In this document: in pieces, positions 22,690-36,264 of the stretch
Layout: every line of letters begins with the position of its first letter
How positions within the stretch are numbered: position 1 is the first letter of the stretch
Origin: Bolinopsis microptera
Lineage: Eukaryota > Ctenophora > Tentaculata > Lobata > Bolinopsidae
Length of the DNA stretch: 64,000 nucleotides
Direction of reading: 5' to 3'
NCBI RefSeq assembly: GCF_026151205.1
Contig: NC_087077.1
Span: 19,651,975 to 19,715,974, forward strand
Notes under the pieces: generated by a model
The model's input: the letters and a program-made list of their open reading frames with translations, nothing else
What the model was told of the DNA's origin: nothing
Database searches by the model: none
Position numbers and translations under genes: made by a program

Positions 22690-24650
22690 TCGTACACCAC
22701 TTTACAACCGGATAACCTCAATTATAACCTCAGAGAGGACGAAAGGGAAATAAATAGTGCGGATAACCTCACTTACAACCTCAGAGAGGAGGAAAGGAAA
22801 ATAAATAGCGCGGATAACCTCGCTTACAACCTCAGAGGAGGAAAGGAAAATAAATAGTGCGGATAACCTCACTTACAACCTCAGAGAGGAGGAAAGGAAA
22901 TAAATAGCGCGGATAATCTCACTTACAACCTCAGAGAGGACGAAAGGGAAATAAATAGCGCGGATAACCTCACTTACAACCTCAGAGAGGAGGAAAGGGA
23001 AATAAATAGTGCGGATAACCTCACTTACAACCTCAGAGAGGAGGAAAGGAAAATAAATAGCGCGGATAACCTCGCTTACAACCTCAGAGGAGGAAAGGAA
23101 AATAAATAGTGCGGATAACCTCACTTACAACCTCAGAGAGGAGGAAAGGAAAATAAATAGCGCGGATAACCTCAATTATAACCTCAGAGAGGACGAAAGG
23201 GAAATAAATAGTGCGGATAACCTCAATTACAAACTCAGAGGAGGAAAGGAAAATAAATAGCGCGGATAACCTCACTTACAAACTCAGAGAGGAGGAAAGG
23301 AAAATAAATAGCGCGGATAACCTCACTTACAAATTCAGAGGAAGAAAGGAAAATAAATAGCGCGGATAACTTCACTTGCAACCTCAGAGAGGAAGAAAGG
23401 AAAATAAATAGCGCGGATAACCTCGCTTACAACCTCAGAGGAGGAAAGGAAAATAAATAGCGCGGATAACCTCACTTACAACCTCAGAGAGGAAGAAAGG
23501 AAAATAAATAGCGCGGATAACTTCACTTACAACCTCAGAGAGGAGGAAAGGAAAATAAATAGCGCGGATAACCTCGCTTACAACCTCAGAGGAGGAAAGG
23601 AAAATAAATAGTGCGGATAACCTCACTTACAACCTCAGAGGAGGAAAGGAAAATAAATAGTGCGGATAACCTCACTTACAACCTCAGAGAGGAGGAAAGG
23701 ATAATAAATAGCGCGGATAACCTCACTTACAAATTCAGAGAGGAGGAAAGGAAAATAAATAGCGCGGATAACCTCAATCACAACCTCAGAGAGGAAGAAA
23801 GGAAAATAAATAGCGCGGATAACCTCACTTACAACCTCAGAGAAGGAAAGGAAAATAAATAGCGCAGCTAACCTCACTTACAAATTCAGAGAGGAGGAAA
23901 GGAAAATAAATAGCGCGGATAACCTCACTTACAACCTCAGAGAGGAAGAAAGGAAAATAAATAGCGCGGATAAGCTCACTTACAACCTCAGAGAGGAGGA
24001 AAGGGAAATAAATAGCGCGGATAACCTCACTTACAACCTCAGAGAGGAGGAAAGGAAAATAAATAGCGCGGATAACCTCACTTACAACCTCAGAGAGGAA
24101 GAAAGGAAAATAAATAGCGCGGATAACCTCACTTACAACCTCAGAGAGGAGGAAAGGGAAATAAATAGCGCGGATAACCTCACTTACAACCTCAGAGAGG
24201 AGGAAAGGAAAATAAATAGCGCGGATAACCTCACTTACAACCTCAGAGAGGAAGAAAGGAAAATAAATAGCGCGGATAACCTCACTTACAACCTCAGAGA
24301 GGAAGAATTAAGAAAGGAAAATAAATAGCGCGGATAACCTCACTTACAACCTCAGAGAGGAGGAAAGGAAAATAAATAGCGCGGATAACCTCACTTACAA
24401 CCTCAGAGAGGAAGAAAGGAAAATAAATAGCGCGGATAACCTCACTTACAACCTCAGAGAGGAAGAATTAAGAAAGGAAAATAAATAGCGCGGATAACCT
24501 CACTTGCAACCTCAGAGAGGAAGAAAGGAAAATAAATAGCGCGGATAACCTCACTTACAAATTCAGAGATGAAGAAAGGAAAATAAATAGCGCGGATAAC
24601 CTCAATTACAACCTCAGAGAGGAGGAAAGGAAAATAAATAGCGCATAATA
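22690..24650. repeat. 51-bp minisatellite
   Basis: About 39 units: GCGCGGATAACCTCACTTAC, then AACCTCAGAGAGGAGGAAAG, then GAAAATAAATA. Variants are GAGGAAGAAAGG, a four-base deletion giving 47-bp units, and GAAGAATTAAGAAAGG insertions near 24302 and 24463 marking a local duplication of about 162 bp. Confidence 0.96.
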
Positions 24651-24659
24651 ACCAGAACC

Positions 24660-25895
24660 TCACTAACAAGTTACAACTAGATATCACCTCAGCTTCGATC
24701 AGCCCCAACAAATGACACTAAGTTCACATTTTGTCCGAGTTTTAACGAAGAGAAACGCAGTAAAAATCGCGTTAACCTCGCACCTGTCAACTTGCGCTAC
24801 TATACTAAAGTATACAACTATATATATATTATATTAACTAAATAACCTGAACAATGAACAGAGGACGTTAAATTTACACGTCCGAGTTTTAACGAGAGGG
24901 TACTCACATACCTACTTACTTTAGACGGAATATTTACAACGTAGCAGTGGTTTTAAGGTCACAATACTAGGTGAAGGGAATCTAGTCCAATACTAAGTAA
25001 TAACTAAAACTTAATAAAAGTTATACTTGTCAATAATAAAATACTGAGAAACAAGTCTAAATAAATAATACTGACGAGGCTACAACTAAAACACTAATAC
25101 AGATTACTGGGTATAAACTAAACTAAAGCACAACAAACAGTCGCCATAGCAACCTGACATCACCCTTTTAAAACACGCACAATAACACCAGTAGTACCTG
25201 GTTATGCCACGTGGTATTGTACCTGCACAGAAGCACTACAAGTCACATGCTATTTTACTGCCAATTAATTGTGCAGATTTGTGTTACCACTGTAATTGTT
25301 TCATTAAGAAGAGGAAGAGGTAACAGTGAGGAATGTGTCGCGGGTTGGACGTGTGTCGCGCGACTCATTTTGTTCCTCACAGGTATGATCTACTGATGAA
25401 GCTCACGAATATTCTGACGCTCAGCAAACTTAATCTTTCATAAAAGGTCTCCTTTAGTTTTACAACTAAAGGAGCGACCCTTTAAAAAAGTACTACTATG
25501 CAATGTCTCGCAGGAAGGCAGGATAGCTCATTTAAATGTAGTAACAAGGAAAATCCTCACAAGGGACAGGTATAATCTCACTAGCTTTCAGTAACCATCA
25601 CTTAGCAGTTGCTAACACGTGTCAAATAAACATGATTTGCGGTCAGTTTATGGAATATAATTAAATAATAAATAAACGACGTGATGCGAACATTTATAAA
25701 ATATTCTACGAAATGCAGATAACACTATAACAGATCGACGCATTCCATCCCCACTGAAACACATCCTAAAGACAGTGACAAAACCATACACTAGCCAAGA
25801 AGCGTGCTGGAACAGTGTAAAACTAGCAGCAAAATGAGAATTAGTGCATACTCCACCACCTAGCAGTTACAGTGAGTTCCACGCTTGCATAAGAT
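24660..25895. other. Unique sequence, no supported gene
   Basis: A plus-strand acceptor-like site (TTTTGTTCCTCACAG, ending at 25382) precedes a short open stretch, and a minus-strand 25-bp interval at about 25212-25236 is flanked by acceptor and donor consensus. Neither has a partner exon. Confidence 0.35.
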
Positions 25896-25897
25896 CA

Positions 25898-26395
25898 CAA
25901 GATGCAATCACGTGACCACACTAGGATACAATCACGTGACCACACTAGGATACAATCACGTGACTAGATTAGGATACAATCACGTGACTACACTAGGATA
26001 CAATCACGTGACTACATAAGGATACAATCACGTGACTACATTAGGATACAATCACGTGACTACATTAGGATACAATCACGTGACTACATTAGAATACAAT
26101 CACGTGACTACATTAGGATACAATCACGTGACTACATTAGGATACAATCACGTGACTACATTAGGATACAATCACGTGACCACACTAGGATACAATCACG
26201 TGACTACATTAGGATACAATCACATGACTACACTAGGATACAATCACGTGACCACACTAGGATACAATCACGTGACCACACTAGGATACAATCACGTGAC
26301 TACATTAGGATACAATCACATGACTACACTAGGATACAATCACGTGACCACACTAGGATACAATCACGTGACCACACTAGGATACAACATAATAA
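25898..26395. repeat. 24-bp minisatellite carrying E-boxes
   Basis: About 20 units of GGATACAATCACGTGACTAC + ATTA. Nearly all units keep CACGTG, and two or three have CACATG. ACTACATTA and ACCACACTA variants alternate in blocks. The 146-codon plus-strand frame here is a shadow. Confidence 0.95.
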
Positions 26396-27400
26396 AACAT
26401 TACAAGATATGTCAATTGTCACCTGACTTTACTATTCAACTAGGATACAACTTGGAGCGAGATAATTATTAGGCGGGAATATTAAAACTTAGAGTAAAAC
26501 TAGCTGTTCATTAATACTTTATTAGGGCGGGTGTAGTAAAAGTTCAGTAAAAACTAACGAGGCACTTTTATACAAAATTTCAGAGGTAAATTGTCCGGAG
26601 CGTCGTAAAACGGAATAATATTTGAAAGGTTTGCACTAGTAGGATTTATTAAAACATCACCCATCAAATACCTCCCAATTATCGCCCTGTCGACGAATAT
26701 TCTGTATTAGCAGGGTCCTGATACCGTGACTCGATTAAAATTACCTAATACTTACCTAATTCTAATAATCGGTCCGTGTGACCTGCATTTTTACACGTGT
26801 AATCAAATATTTATATCAGGTATGAGATAAAGAATGAGAAACAGCTGGAAAGTATCATGAAGGAAATTTCAACCCTAATTTCGTTGAGCGTGCAAGATCA
26901 TAGAGGAAGCCATAAAACACCCCAAATTGACGGATTAAAATGGATTAAATTGATGACCGCTTCCTCTGAGACTGAGTTTGACACTATGACAGTCTCACTC
27001 AGCTGATGAATATAAAGCACTACAGTTTCCCTGTGGGCACTTAATAAGAACAACGCGACACTTCTCTAATCAAGACATATTGGGTGTGTTTAACTGCAGT
27101 TGCAAAAGTGAGTTTTAGTAAGTAATCGGAACACGCACGATACCTCTCACGCTATTAACCCAATAAGTTATAATTATTTTATCGATTTAATACAATAGTT
27201 TAACTATATATCAACGCACAAGGGAAGGCAACTGCATTGCAGAATTGCAGCAACCAACAAGCAATAATCAAACACAACTGCACAACATCAAAATAATGAT
27301 GATAAACGATTTGAACGGCTCGCATCACATACCATAACATGGCTGATAACGATTTGTTTTACGACAGAGTTGTACAATTATTCCGCGGTAATCAGCTCTC
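26396..27400. other. Unique AT-rich sequence
   Basis: I see no gene. A good minus-strand donor (TTAG|GTAAGT, around 26748) is present without a convincing exon. Confidence 0.4.
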
Positions 27401-27403
27401 TCT

Positions 27404-27441
27404 CACTCTCTCTCACTCTCTCTCTCTCTCTCTCTCTCTCT
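27404..27441. repeat. TCTCAC/TC microsatellite
   Basis: Two CTCTCTCTCA units followed by a CT dinucleotide run of about 26 bp. Confidence 0.9.
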
Positions 27442-27512
27442 CGGAGTGATTATGACAGGTTGTAATGGAATGACAGTTCACATGTCATTAACTTGTGTTT
27501 GTTAGGTTTCAG

Positions 27513-27617
27513 ACCCATTAGCACAGAGAGTCAGATGCCTTGTCTCAGAACACAAGCTGAAGTGGAACGTGCCAAGAGGAAGATAATCTCTATAACATTC
27601 CTCTCTCACATTCCTTG
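27513..27617 (+). CDS. Candidate internal exon, plus strand
   Basis: A strong acceptor (TGTTAGGTTTCAG) is followed by 105 bases open in one frame: one base, 34 codons and two bases, before a GTAACG donor. The peptide includes TQAEVERAKRKIIS. The leftover phase (2) fits the candidate exon at 37279-37351, which would put the 7.9-kb satellite inside an intron. With so few codons, chance cannot be excluded. The donor lies in a short repeat (CCTTGGTAACGGGAAA, about 27613-27675), which weakens the case. Confidence 0.3.
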
Positions 27618-27712
27618 GTAACGGGAAATAAGAAGTTTCCTTGGTAACGGGAAACAAGAAGTTTCCCTGGTAACATTGCAAGAAGGGAGACATTAAAATA
27701 AATAACTGTTTG

Positions 27713-27846
27713 GGAATGTAGAGACGGTTGATAAGGAATGTAGAGACGGTTGATAAGGAATGTAGAGACGGTTGATAAGGAATGTAGAGACGATTGATAA
27801 GGAATGTAGATATGGTTGATAAGGAATGTACAAATGGTTGTTAAGG
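27713..27846. repeat. 22-bp tandem repeat
   Basis: Six copies of GGAATGTAGAGACGGTTGAT + AA, the last two diverged (GATATGG, CAAATGG). Confidence 0.9.
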
Positions 27847-28407
27847 TAGATACCCCACTCTACCAACTGGTTAAACACATACCAATATTCTAAATTACCA
27901 TATGATTAATGAGGTCTATGTTTGTCGGAGTGATGACTATTTATAGTATGTGTAGTATTGTTATTAGTGATCAGCGGGTGAAGTTGGGCTGATGAGATGA
28001 GGAATGGTGGGTTTGATAATCAATAACCTGAACGTGGCTGGGGAAATGAAACAGATGTGGTATTGCACGTTACAATTCTTAAATTAAGGCGACATGTTCA
28101 AATAAAAGATATGTACTTAATCTGCCGCCCACCAAACAGATTATTTAATTAATTGTTTGGATAATTAATTGATTTGAAATGTAAATTGTAAAAGGTACTA
28201 ACCCACTAGAATTGTTCCTTTTCTCCACTTCATCTCCTTCCATTCCTATGAAAGTAGTCTTCATTACTAACGATGAATTTAATTTTTAAAGGTCATTAAA
28301 AGGTTACTAAAAGGTTACTAAAAGGTTACTAAATGATTATTTACAATAAACAAGAAGCAACAAAAAGTGAATAACAAAATAAAGTTAATGCATTGTAAAA
28401 TTTCAAC
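27847..28407. other. Unique spacer with a short 11-bp repeat
   Basis: AAGGTTACTAA repeats three to four times at about 28292-28332. Nothing else is recognisable before the large satellite. Confidence 0.4.
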
Positions 28408-31400
28408 CCTCCCCCTATTCAGGAGGTATAAGAGAGGAGGAGGGGAGTACTCCTCCCCTCCCCCCTATTCAGGAGGTATAAGAGAGGAGGAGGGGAGCAC
28501 TCCTCCCCTCCCCCCTATTCAGGAGGTATAAGAGAGGAGGAGGGGAGTACTCCTCCCCTCCCCCCTATTCAGGAGGTATAAGAGAGAAGGAGGGGAGTAC
28601 TCCTCCCCTCCCCCTATTCAGGAGGTATAAGAGAGGAGGAGGGGAGTACTCCTCCCCTCCCCCTATTCAGGAGGTATAAGAGAGAAGGAGGGGAGCACTC
28701 CTCCCCTCCCCCCTATTCAGGAGGTATAAGAGAGGAGGAGGGGAGTACTCCTCCCCTCCCCCCTATTCAGGAGGTATAAGAGAGGAGGAGGGGAGCACTC
28801 CTCCCCTCCCCCTATTCAGGAGGTATAAGAGAGAAGGAGGGGAGCACTCCTCCCCTCCCCCCTATTCAGGAGGTATAAGAGAGGAGGAGGGGAGCACTCC
28901 TCCCCTCCCCCCTATTCAGGAGGTATAAGAGAGGAGGAGGGGAGCACTCCTCCCCTCCCCCTATTCAGGAGGTATAAGAGAGGAGGAGGGGAGTACTCCT
29001 CCCCTCCCCCTATTCAGGAGGTATAAGAGAGAAGGAGGGGAGCACTCCTCCCCTCCCCCCTATTCAGGAGGTATAAGAGAGGAGGAGGGGAGTACTCCTC
29101 CCCTCCCCCCTATTCAGGAGGTATAAGAGAGGAGGAGGGGAGCACTCCTCCCCTCCCCCCTATTCAGGAGGTATAAGAGAGGAGGAGGGGAGCACTCCTC
29201 CCCTCCCCCTATTCAGGAGGTATAAGAGAGAAGGAGGGGAGTACTCCTCCCCTCCCCCCTATTCAGGAGGTATAAGAGAGGAGGAGGGGAGTACTCCTCC
29301 CCTCCCCCCTATTCAGGAGGTATAAGAGAGGAGGAGGGGAGCACTCCTCCCCTCCCCCTATTCAGGAGGTATAAGAGAGAAGGAGGGGAGCACTCCTCCC
29401 CTCCCCTTATTCAGGAGGTATAAGAGAGAAGGAGGGGAGCACTCCTCCCCTCCCCCCTATTCAGGAGGTATAAGAGAGGAGGAGGGGAGTACTCCTCCCC
29501 TCCCCCCTATTCAGGAGGTATAAGAGAGAAGGAGGGGAGCACTCCCCCCCTCCCCCCTATTCAGGAGGTATAAGAGAGAAGGAGGGGAGCACTCCTCCCC
29601 TCCCCCCTATTCAGGAGGTATAAGAGAGAAGGAGGGGAGCACTCCTCCCCTCCCACCTATTCAGGAGGTATAAGAGAGAAGGAGGGGAGCACTCCTCCCC
29701 TCCCCCTATTCAGGAGGTATAAGAGAGAAGGAGGGGAGCACTCCTCCCCTCCCCCCTATTCAGGAGGTATAAGAGAGAAGGAGGGGAGCACTCCTCCCCT
29801 CCCCCCTATTCAGGAGGTATAAGAGAGAAGGAGGGGAGCACTCCTCCCCTCCCCCCTATTCAGGAGGTATAAGAGAGAAGGAGGGGAGCACTCCTCCCCT
29901 CCCCCCTATTCAGGAGGTATAAGAGAGAAGGAGGGGAGCACTCCTCCCCTCCCCCCTATTCAGGAGGTATAAGAGAGAAGGAGGGGAGCACTCCTCCCCT
30001 CCCCCCTATTCAGGAGGTATAAGAGAGAAGGAGGGGAGCACTCCTCCCCTCCCCCTATTCAGGAGGTATAAGAGAGAAGGAGGGGAGCACTCCTCCCCTC
30101 CCCCCTATTCAGGAGGTATAAGAGAGAAGGAGGGGAGCACTCCTCCCCTCCCCCCTATTCAGGAGGTATAAGAGAGAAGGAGGGGAGCACTCCTCCCCTC
30201 CCCCTATTCAGGAGGTATAAGAGAGAAGGAGGGGAGCACTCCTCCCCTCCCCCCTATTCAGGAGGTATAAGAGAGGAGGAGGGGAGCACTCCTCCCCTCC
30301 CCCTATTCAGGAGGTATAAGAGAGGAGGAGGGGAGCACTCCTCCCCTCCCCCCTATTCAGGAGGTATAAGAGAGAAGGAGGGGAGCACTCCTCCCCTCCC
30401 CCCTATTCAGGAGGTATAAGAGAGAAGGAGGGGAGCACTCCTCCCCTCCCCCTATTCAGGAGGTATAAGAGAGAAGGAGGGGAGCACTCCTCCCCTCCCC
30501 CCTATTCAGGAGGTATAAGAGAGAAGGAGGGGAGCACTCCTCCCCTCCCCCTATTCAGGAGGTATAAGAGAGGAGGAGGGGAGCACTCCTCCCCTCCCCC
30601 CTATTCAGGAGGTATAAGAGAGGAGGAGGGGAGCACTCCTCCCCTCCCCCCTATTCAGGAGGTATAAGAGAGAAGGAGGGGAGCACTCCTCCCCTCCCCC
30701 CTATTCAGGAGGTATAAGAGAGGAGGAGGGGAGCACTCCTCCCCTCCCCCCTATTCAGGAGGTATAAGAGAGGAGGAGGGGAGCACTCCTCCCCTCCCCC
30801 CTATTCAGGAGGTATAAGAGAGAAGGAGGGGAGCACTCCTCCCCTCCCCCCTATTCAGGAGGTATAAGAGAGAAGGAGGGGAGCACTCCTCCCCTCCCCC
30901 CTATTCAGGAGGTATAAGAGAGAGGAGGGGAGCACTCCTCCCCTCCCCCCTATTCAGGAGGTATAAGAGAGAAGGAGGGGAGCACTCCTCCCCTCCCCCC
31001 TATTCAGGAGGTATAAGAGAGAGGAGGGGAGCACTCCTCCCCTCCCCCCTATTCAGGAGGTATAAGAGAGGAGGAGGGGAGCACTCCTCCCCTCCCCCCT
31101 ATTCAGGAGGTATAAGAGAGAAGGAGGGGAGCACTCCTCCCCTCCCCCCTATTCAGGAGGTATAAGAGAGAGGAGGGGAGCACTCCTCCCCTCCCCCCTA
31201 TTCAGGAGGTATAAGAGAGAAGGAGGGGAGCACTCCTCCCCTCCCCCCTATTCAGGAGGTATAAGAGAGAAGGAGGGGAGCACTCCTCCCCTCCCCCCTA
31301 TTCAGGAGGTATAAGAGAGAAGGAGGGGAGCACTCCTCCCCTCCCCCCTATTCAGGAGGTATAAGAGAGAAGGAGGGGAGCACTCCTCCCCTCCCCCCTA

Positions 31401-34400
31401 TTCAGGAGGTATAAGAGAGAAGGAGGGGAGCACTCCTCCCCTCCCCCCTATTCAGGAGGTATAAGAGAGAAGGAGGGGAGCACTCCTCCCCTCCCCCCTA
31501 TTCAGGAGGTATAAGAGAGAAGGAGGGGAGCACTCCTCCCCTCCCCCCTATTCAGGAGGTATAAGAGAGAGGAGGGGAGCACTCCTCCCCTCCCCCCTAT
31601 TCAGGAGGTATAAGAGAGAAGGAGGGGAGCACTCCTCCCCTCCCCCCTATTCAGGAGGTATAAGAGAGAAGGAGGGGAGCACTCCTCCCCTCCCCCCTAT
31701 TCAGGAGGTATAAGAGAGAAGGAGGGGAGCACTCCTCCCCTCCCCCCTATTCAGGAGGTATAAGAGAGAAGGAGGGGAGCACTCCTCCCCTCCCCCCTAT
31801 TCAGGAGGTATAAGAGAGAAGGAGGGGAGCACTCCTCCCCTCCCCCCTATTCAGGAGGTATAAGAGAGAAGGAGGGGAGCACTCCTCCCCTCCCCCCTAT
31901 TCAGGAGGTATAAGAGAGAAGGAGGGGAGCACTCCTCCCTCCCCCCTATTCAGGAGGTATAAGAGAGAAGGAGGGGAGCACTCCTCCCCTCCCCCCTATT
32001 CAGGAGGTATAAGAGAGGAGGAGGGGAGCACTCCTCCCCTCCCCCCTATTCAGGAGGTATAAGAGAGAAGGAGGGGAGCACTCCTCCCCTCCCCCCTATT
32101 CAGGAGGTATAAGAGAGGAGGAGGGGAGCACTCCTCCCCTCCCCCCTATTCAGGAGGTATAAGAGAGAAGGAGGGGAGCACTCCTCCCCTCCCCCCTATT
32201 CAGGAGGTATAAGAGAGAAGGAGGGGAGCACTCCTCCCCTCCCCCCTATTCAGGAGGTATAAGAGAGAAGGAGGGGAGCACTCCTCCCCTCCCCCCTATT
32301 CAGGAGGTATAAGAGAGGAGGAGGGGAGCACTCCTCCCCTCCCCCCTATTCAGGAGGTATAAGAGAGAAGGAGGGGAGCACTCCTCCCCTCCCCCCTATT
32401 CAGGAGGTATAAGAGAGAGGAGGGGAGCACTCCTCCCCTCCCCCCTATTCAGGAGGTATAAGAGAGAGGAGGGGAGCACTCCTCCCCTCCCCCCTATTCA
32501 GGAGGTATAAGAGAGAAGGAGGGGAGCACTCCTCCCCTCCCCCCTATTCAGGAGGTATAAGAGAGAAGGAGGGGAGCACTCCTCCCCTCCCCCCTATTCA
32601 GGAGGTATAAGAGAGAAGGAGGGGAGCACTCCTCCCCTCCCCCCTATTCAGGAGGTATAAGAGAGAAGGAGGGGAGCACTCCTCCCCTCCCCCCTATTCA
32701 GGAGGTATAAGAGAGAGGAGGGGAGCACTCCTCCCCTCCCCCCTATTCAGGAGGTATAAGAGAGAAGGAGGGGAGCACTCCTCCCCTCCCCCCTATTCAG
32801 GAGGTATAAGAGAGAAGGAGGGGAGCACTCCTCCCCTCCCCCCTATTCAGGAGGTATAAGAGAGGAGGAGGGGAGCACTCCTCCCCTCCCCCCTATTCAG
32901 GAGGTATAAGAGAGAAGGAGGGGAGCACTCCTCCCCTCCCCCCTATTCAGGAGGTATAAGAGAGAAGGAGGGGAGCACTCCTCCCCTCCCCCCTATTCAG
33001 GAGGTATAAGAGAGGAGGAGGGGAGCACTCCTCCCCTCCCCCCTATTCAGGAGGTATAAGAGAGAAGGAGGGGAGCACTCCTCCCCTCCCCCCTATTCAG
33101 GAGGTATAAGAGAGAAGGAGGGGAGCACTCCTCCCCTCCCCCCTATTCAGGAGGTATAAGAGAGGAGGAGGGGAGCACTCCTCCCCTCCCCCCTATTCAG
33201 GAGGTATAAGAGAGAGGAGGGGAGCACTCCTCCCCTCCCCCCTATTCAGGAGGTATAAGAGAGAAGGAGGGGAGCACTCCTCCCCTCCCCCCTATTCAGG
33301 AGGTATAAGAGAGAAGGAGGGGAGCACTCCTCCCCTCCCCCCTATTCAGGAGGTATAAGAGAGAAGGAGGGGAGCACTCCTCCCCTCCCCCCTATTCAGG
33401 AGGTATAAGAGAGAAGGAGGGGAGCACTCCTCCCCTCCCCCCTATTCAGGAGGTATAAGAGAGAAGGAGGGGAGCACTCCTCCCCTCCCCCCTATTCAGG
33501 AGGTATAAGAGAGAAGGAGGGGAGCACTCCTCCCCTCCCCCCTATTCAGGAGGTATAAGAGAGAAGGAGGGGAGCACTCCTCCCCTCCCCCCTATTCAGG
33601 AGGTATAAGAGAGAAGGAGGGGAGCACTCCTCCCCTCCCCCCTATTCAGGAGGTATAAGAGAGAAGGAGGGGAGCACTCCTCCCCTCCCCCCTATTCAGG
33701 AGGTATAAGAGAGAAGGAGGGGAGCACTCCTCCCCTCCCCCCTATTCAGGAGGTATAAGAGAGAAGGAGGGGAGCACTCCTCCCCTCCCCCCTATTCAGG
33801 AGGTATAAGAGAGAAGGAGGGGAGCACTCCTCCCCTCCCCCCTATTCAGGAGGTATAAGAGAGAAGGAGGGGAGCACTCCTCCCCTCCCCCCTATTCAGG
33901 AGGTATAAGAGAGAAGGAGGGGAGCACTCCTCCCCTCCCCCCTATTCAGGAGGTATAAGAGAGAAGGAGGGGAGCACTCCTCCCCTCCCCCCTATTCAGG
34001 AGGTATAAGAGAGAAGGAGGGGAGCACTCCTCCCCTCCCCCCTATTCAGGAGGTATAAGAGAGAGGAGGGGAGCACTCCTCCCCTCCCCCCTATTCAGGA
34101 GGTATAAGAGAGAGGAGGGGAGCACTCCTCCCCTCCCCCCTATTCAGGAGGTATAAGAGAGAAGGAGGGGAGCACTCCTCCCCTCCCCCCTATTCAGGAG
34201 GTATAAGAGAGGAGGAGGGGAGCACTCCTCCCCTCCCCCCTATTCAGGAGGTATAAGAGAGAGGAGGGGAGCACTCCTCCCCTCCCCCCTATTCAGGAGG
34301 TATAAGAGAGAAGGAGGGGAGCACTCCTCCCCTCCCCCCTATTCAGGAGGTATAAGAGAGAAGGAGGGGAGCACTCCTCCCCTCCCCCCTATTCAGGAGG

Positions 34401-36264
34401 TATAAGAGAGGAGGAGGGGAGCACTCCTCCCCTCCCCCCTATTCAGGAGGTATAAGAGAGGAGGAGGGGAGCACTCCTCCCCTCCCCCCTATTCAGGAGG
34501 TATAAGAGAGAAGGAGGGGAGCACTCCTCCCCTCCCCCCTATTCAGGAGGTATAAGAGAGAAGGAGGGGAGCACTCCTCCCCTCCCCCTATTCAGGAGGT
34601 ATAAGAGAGGAGGAGGGGAGCACTCCTCCCCTCCCCCCTATTCAGGAGGTATAAGAGAGAAGGAGGGGAGCACTCCTCCCCTCCCCCCTATTCAGGAGGT
34701 ATAAGAGAGAAGGAGGGGAGCACTCCTCCCCTCCCCCCTATTCAGGAGGTATAAGAGAGAAGGAGGGGAGCACTCCTCCCCTCCCCCCTATTCAGGAGGT
34801 ATAAGAGAGAAGGAGGGGAGCACTCCTCCCCTCCCCCCTATTCAGGAGGTATAAGAGAGAAGGAGGGGAGCACTCCTCCCCTCCCCCCTATTCAGGAGGT
34901 ATAAGAGAGAAGGAGGGGAGCACTCCTCCCCTCCCCCTATTCAGGAGGTATAAGAGAGAAGGAGGGGAGCACTCCTCCCCTCCCCCTATTCAGGAGGTAT
35001 AAGAGAGAAGGAGGGGAGCACTCCTCCCCTCCCCCCTATTCAGGAGGTATAAGAGAGAAGGAGGGGAGCACTCCTCCCTCCCCCCTATTCAGGAGGTATA
35101 AGAGAGAAGGAGGGGAGCACTCCTCCCCTCCCCCCTATTCAGGAGGTATAAGAGAGAAGGAGGGGAGCACTCCTCCCCTCCCCCCTATTCAGGAGGTATA
35201 AGAGAGGAGGAGGGGAGCACTCCTCCCCTCCCCCTATTCAGGAGGTATAAGAGAGAAGGAGGGGAGCACTCCTCCCCTCCCCCCTATTCAGGAGGTATAA
35301 GAGAGAAGGAGGGGAGCACTCCTCCCCTCCCCCCTATTCAGGAGGTATAAGAGAGGAGGAGGGGAGCACTCCTCCCCTCCCCCCTATTCAGGAGGTATAA
35401 GAGAGAAGGAGGGGAGCACTCCTCCCCTCCCCCTATTCAGGAGGTATAAGAGAGGAAGGAGGGGAGCACTCCTCCCCTCCCCCCTATTCAGGAGGTATAA
35501 GAGAGGAAGGAGGGGAGCACTCCTCCCCTCCCCCCTATTCAGGAGGTATAAGAGAGAAGGAGGGGGGCACTCCTCCCCTCCCCCCTATTCAGGAGGTATA
35601 AGAGAGAAGGAGGGGAGCACTCCTCCCCTCCCCCCTATTCAGGAGGTATAAGAGAGGAGGAGGGGAGCACTCCTCCCTCCTTCCTATTCAGGAGGTATAA
35701 GAGAGAAGGAGGGGAGCACTCCTCCCCTCCCCCTATTCAGGAGGTATAAGAGAGAAGGAGGGGAGCACTCCTCCCCTCCCCCCTATTCAGGAGGTATAAG
35801 AGAGGAGGAGGGGAGCACTCCTCCCCTCCCCCCTATTCAGGAGGTATAAGAGAGGAGGAGGGGAGCACTCCTCCCCTCCCCCTATTCAGGAGGTATAAGA
35901 GAGGAGGAGGGGAGCACTCCTCCCCTCCCCCCTATTCAGGAGGTATAAGAGAGAAGGAGGGGAGCACTCCTCCCCTCCCCCCTATTCAGGAGGTATAAGA
36001 GAGAAGGAGGGGAGCACTCCTCCCCTCCCCCCTATTCAGGAGGTATAAGAGAGGAGGAGGGGAGCACTCCTCCCCTCCCCCCTATTCAGGAGGTATAAGA
36101 GAGAAGGAGGGGAGCACTCCTCCCCTCCCCCCTATTCAGGAGGTATAAGAGAGAAGGAGGGGAGCACTCCTCCCCTCCCCTATTCAGGAGGTATAAGAGA
36201 GAGAGGGGAGCACTCCTCCCCTCCCCCTATTCAGGAGGTATAAGAGAGAAGAAGGGGAGCACTG
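28408..36264. repeat. Large 50/51-bp satellite (~155 units)
   Basis: Each unit reads CCCCCTATTCAGGAGGTATA, then AGAGAGAAGGAGGGGAGCAC, then TCCTCCCCTC; length alternates 50/51 by one C. The end of each unit can fold (GAGGGGAG / CTCCCCTC around CACTC). Two variable sites, GAAGG/GGAGG and GTACT/GCACT, show structure: GTACT occurs only left of about 29.5 kb, while the interior is nearly uniform. This looks like progressive homogenisation. No open frame of note occurs on either strand. Confidence 0.98.

Noticed and set aside
26032-26472. 146-codon frame with TTLGYNHV repeats
   Set aside because: 24-bp array in a stop-free frame; it runs into unique sequence only by chance.
28408-36264. CRISPR-like array
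   Set aside because: There are no unique spacers; the whole unit repeats, and the surroundings are eukaryotic.
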